Source: CAYRVX01 sp964642165
Lineage (GTDB): Bacteria > Planctomycetota > Phycisphaerae > SM23-33
NCBI GenBank assembly: GCA_964642165.1
Contig: CAZXOC010000373.1
Coordinates: 1 to 6,140, forward strand
Length of the DNA: 6,140 nt
Direction of reading: 5' to 3'
Made by a program: the position numbers and the translations under genes. Shown in pieces: positions 4,119 through 6,140 of this stretch (position 1 is its first letter; every line of letters starts with the position of its first letter). A model generated the notes under the pieces. It worked only from the letters and a program-made list of their open reading frames with translations. It had not been told where the DNA came from and made no database searches.

Positions 4119-6026
4119 ATGACTCGCGTCGCACCGGCCCTCGTCGTGCTGGTCTGCGCCGCCGCCCTCGCCGGCGTGGGCGACCCGCAGTGCCGGACCG
4201 ATCACCCCTGGTACCCCGGCGAGCTGTCGTGCTCGACCTGGCAGCGGCTCTTCCGCACGCAGGCGGCGCTCTACCAGCGCGTCACCGGCCGCAAGGTCGC
4301 CTCCGACGAGGACAAGGCACTCGCCTCCTGGTACTGGCGGAACCTGAACTACTTCCACTGCACCGCCGGCAAGGAGGACGTCTGGGACCGCGGCTTCGAG
4401 AAGGGCGAGGCCGGGCGGGAGTACTGGACCGGCCTGTTCGGCTACGGCTACGGGCTGTGCTACACCACGCACCACCAGTGGGCCGGGGAGATGCGCCACC
4501 TGCTGGGGGCCAACCGCTGCCGCGCGATGGGCGTCGCCGGGCACACGACGTTCGAGGTCTACCTGACCGGCGGGCCCTACGGCAGCGGGCGATGGGCGCT
4601 GCTGGACCACGACGTCTCGACCGTCGTCTTCACGCCGGACGGCAAGCGCCTGCTGGGGCTGATGGAGGTCCACCGCGACCCGTCGTCGGTCGCCAGGAGC
4701 CCCCGCGAACGCGGCTTTATCCCCGGCGGGCTGCACGCCGGCGACCCGGGCGCGTATCGGCGCGTCCAGTGGGCGGGCTACACCACCGGCTACGCCGGGC
4801 CCCCGCCGATGCTCCACCTGCGAAGCGGCGAGACGCTCCGCCGCTACGTCCAGCCCGGCCTGGACGACGGCAAGACCTTCGCCTACTGGGGCATCAACTA
4901 CCACGTCCGCAACGTCCCCGGGCCCCAGCGCGACCGGACGTGGGTCAACCAGCCGGAGCGGATGTACGAGTCCGGCCGGCGGAGCGGCTACCATCCCGGG
5001 CAGGCGAGATACGCCAACGCCGTGTTCACCTACCGCCCGGACTTCGCCTCCGGCGCGTACCGCCAGGGCGTCGTGGACGAGGCCGACGACCACGTCACCT
5101 TCGAGTGGGTCGGCAACTACCCCGTTGCGGCGACGCCCCCGGCCTCCGCGCCGCCGAAGGAGAAGTGGGGCGTCTACAAGCCGGGCTGCACCGGCGGGCT
5201 CGTGCTCCACGGCACGATGACCTGCCCCGTCGCCGTCTCGACGGACGGCGGCAGAACCTGGGCCGACGCCGGCCCCGCACGCGACGGACTGGACCTCACC
5301 GACCACGTCAAGGGCCACCGCCAGTACCTCCTCCGCCTCGGCGCCGGCGCGAAGCGGCTCGCCGGCAGCCGCCTGACGACGACCACCGTCTGCCAGTGCG
5401 CGCCGACCGTCATCCCGCACGTCCAGCCGGGCGTCAACCGGGTGACGTACGAGTCGTCCGGCCGCGCGGTCTGCTCCGCCGGGCCGAACGTCGACCAGGC
5501 CGCCGCCCACCTCGTCGCCGGGGCGATGGGCTCGCCGAAGGTGACGCTGGAGCTGGCCGCCCCGCGCGGCGCGAGGGCGGTGGGCGTCTACGCCGCCGCC
5601 CGGGTCCGCAGCGGCTCCCCGCCGAAGCCGTCGACGTACCGGATCGACTCCTCCCTCGACGGCGGCAAGACGTGGCGGCCCGTCCTGAGCGGCTGGCAGA
5701 TCGTCCGGCGCGAGCCCGAGCCCGACGACTGGTGGAGCCAGACGTTCCCCTTCGGCGACGCGCCCCTGCCGCGGGTGAGCGGGGCGGTCCGCATCCGCTT
5801 CGCCAACACCGCCAACTGTCCCTATATGCGGGCCGAGGCCCACCTCGTCTACGAGGTGCCGGACCCCTCGCCCCTGACGGTCACCTTCGCCTGGACCGAG
5901 GGCGGCGAGGTCCGCTCCGCCGCCCACACCTACCGCCGGTTGGCCCCCGGCCGGGCCGATGCGACCTGGAGCTTCCGGACGGGGCGCGACGCCGAGATCC
6001 GCTGGGTCCAGTACGCCGCCGAGTAG
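4119..6026 (+). CDS. Secreted transglutaminase-like protein with C-terminal beta-sandwich region
   Basis: A 635-residue protein beginning with a signal peptide (MTRVAPALVVLVCAAALAGV, cleavage near ALA at 16-18). Residues about 40-185 resemble the transglutaminase/cysteine-protease superfamily core: GYGYGLCYTTHHQW (108-121), GHTTFEVYLTGG (141-152) and GRWALLDHD (157-165). The likely triad is Cys114, His142 and Asp163. Such domains act as amide-bond hydrolases or transferases; the substrate cannot be told. The C-terminal half is beta-rich and contains two Asp-box-like motifs, STDGGRTW (374-381) and SLDGGKTW (512-519), of the SxDxGxxW type known from glycan-active proteins, though two copies do not make a propeller. 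A Pro-rich linker (about 337-348) separates the halves. It starts 74 bases after the ThuA-DUF1080 gene, same strand, so an operon is possible. I recall similar proteins as common in planctomycetes. The superfamily call is fairly confident; activity is inferred. Confidence 0.88.
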   Translation: MTRVAPALVVLVCAAALAGVGDPQCRTDHPWYPGELSCSTWQRLFRTQAALYQRVTGRKVASDEDKALASWYWRNLNYFHCTAGKEDVWDRGFEKGEAGREYWTGLFGYGYGLCYTTHHQWAGEMRHLLGANRCRAMGVAGHTTFEVYLTGGPYGSGRWALLDHDVSTVVFTPDGKRLLGLMEVHRDPSSVARSPRERGFIPGGLHAGDPGAYRRVQWAGYTTGYAGPPPMLHLRSGETLRRYVQPGLDDGKTFAYWGINYHVRNVPGPQRDRTWVNQPERMYESGRRSGYHPGQARYANAVFTYRPDFASGAYRQGVVDEADDHVTFEWVGNYPVAATPPASAPPKEKWGVYKPGCTGGLVLHGTMTCPVAVSTDGGRTWADAGPARDGLDLTDHVKGHRQYLLRLGAGAKRLAGSRLTTTTVCQCAPTVIPHVQPGVNRVTYESSGRAVCSAGPNVDQAAAHLVAGAMGSPKVTLELAAPRGARAVGVYAAARVRSGSPPKPSTYRIDSSLDGGKTWRPVLSGWQIVRREPEPDDWWSQTFPFGDAPLPRVSGAVRIRFANTANCPYMRAEAHLVYEVPDPSPLTVTFAWTEGGEVRSAAHTYRRLAPGRADATWSFRTGRDAEIRWVQYAAE

Positions 6027-6027
6027 C

Positions 6028-6044
6028 CGCCGGCGACGCCGGCG
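6028..6044 (+). terminator. Small hairpin directly after the last stop codon
   Basis: CGCCGG (6028-6033) and CCGGCG (6039-6044) pair perfectly over 6 positions with a 5-base loop, starting 2 bases after the stop at 6026. No T-run follows (ATTGCGCTTCC). It is a weak terminator candidate on its own. Confidence 0.3.
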
Positions 6045-6087
6045 ATTGCGCTTCCCTCAGCAGGCCGGCCTTGCGCGGCTGCGGGGT

Positions 6088-6108
6088 CCCGGCGGCCGCT
6101 CCGCCGGG
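6088..6108 (+). terminator. Strong hairpin downstream of the transglutaminase-like gene
   Basis: CCCGGCGG (6088-6095) and CCGCCGGG (6101-6108) are perfect 8-base arms with a 5-base loop, 61 bases past the stop. The only T-run nearby is ACTTTT at 6131-6136, too far for a classical intrinsic terminator with this stem. It may act with the smaller hairpins beside it as an operon end. Confidence 0.4.
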
Positions 6109-6126
6109 CGCGAGCGCGCCGTTGCG
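6107..6126 (+). repeat. Possible diverged relative of the 29-base hairpin repeat
   Basis: GGCGC (6107-6111), loop GAGC, GCGCC (6116-6120), then GTTGCG (6121-6126). Like the exact copies at 912 and 2471, it is a hairpin whose right arm ends in CGCC followed by GTTG; copy 2 shares the 10-base CGCCGTTGCG with it. Overall identity is otherwise low, so kinship is tentative. It overlaps the preceding hairpin by two bases. Confidence 0.25.
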
Positions 6127-6140
6127 CGACACTTTTCGGC

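Noticed and set aside
2449..4134. A 561-codon minus-strand open frame opposite the ThuA-DUF1080 gene
   Set aside because: It is antisense to a gene with clear domains and has the Val/Gly/Asp/Arg-rich low-complexity composition expected of the complement of GC-biased codons.
4023..5927. A 634-codon minus-strand open frame opposite the transglutaminase-like gene
   Set aside because: Same reason: no signal peptide or recognisable domain, and an Ala/Gly/Val/Arg composition typical of a shadow frame.
1..6140. CRISPR, insertion sequence, toxin-antitoxin or phage defence genes
   Set aside because: No regularly spaced repeat array, transposase, terminal inverted repeats or recognisable defence domain was seen on either strand.

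Overview
The window looks like chromosomal DNA from a high-GC member of the Planctomycetota (a Phycisphaerae-like lineage would fit; Verrucomicrobiota is the main alternative). The reasons are a PEP-CTERM exosortase-sorted protein, a ThuA-like domain fused to a DUF1080/3-keto-disaccharide hydrolase domain, a secreted transglutaminase-like protein of a kind I associate with planctomycetes, and a very strong third-codon-position GC bias. All four confident genes begin with signal peptides, so this is an envelope/secretome neighbourhood. No tRNA, rRNA, CRISPR array, transposase or phage gene was seen.

Left half (1-2303), minus strand. Two secreted-protein genes lie in tandem and each has its own promoter. 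The first (1-649, running off the left edge) encodes a signal peptide plus a beta-rich exported domain. The second (1164-2165) encodes a 333-residue PEP-CTERM protein. Each has a near-consensus housekeeping promoter, TTGACA, 16 bases, TATACT or TATATT, about 100 bases before the start codon. The 514-base gap between them (650-1163) holds the promoter and leader of the first gene, a start-less stretch that looks coding on the plus strand (844-1071), one copy of a 29-base hairpin repeat and a terminator-like hairpin.

Middle (2166-2541). This divergent intergenic region carries the leftward promoter and leader of the PEP-CTERM gene, then a series of GC-rich hairpins ending in the second exact copy of the 29-base repeat, just before the rightward genes.

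Right half (2542-6026), plus strand. A ThuA-DUF1080 fusion (500 residues) is followed after 74 bases by a 635-residue secreted protein with an apparent Cys-His-Asp transglutaminase-type triad. They may be co-transcribed, although a strong GC hairpin lies between them. The fusion points to processing of oxidised (3-keto) sugars outside the cytoplasm. I see no direct functional link to the transglutaminase-like protein. The last 114 bases hold several hairpins and no gene.

I found no convincing new defence, mobile or signalling system. The best leads are the dispersed hairpin repeat, the matched promoter pair with structured leaders, the start-less coding-like segment, and the two-domain ThuA-DUF1080 protein.
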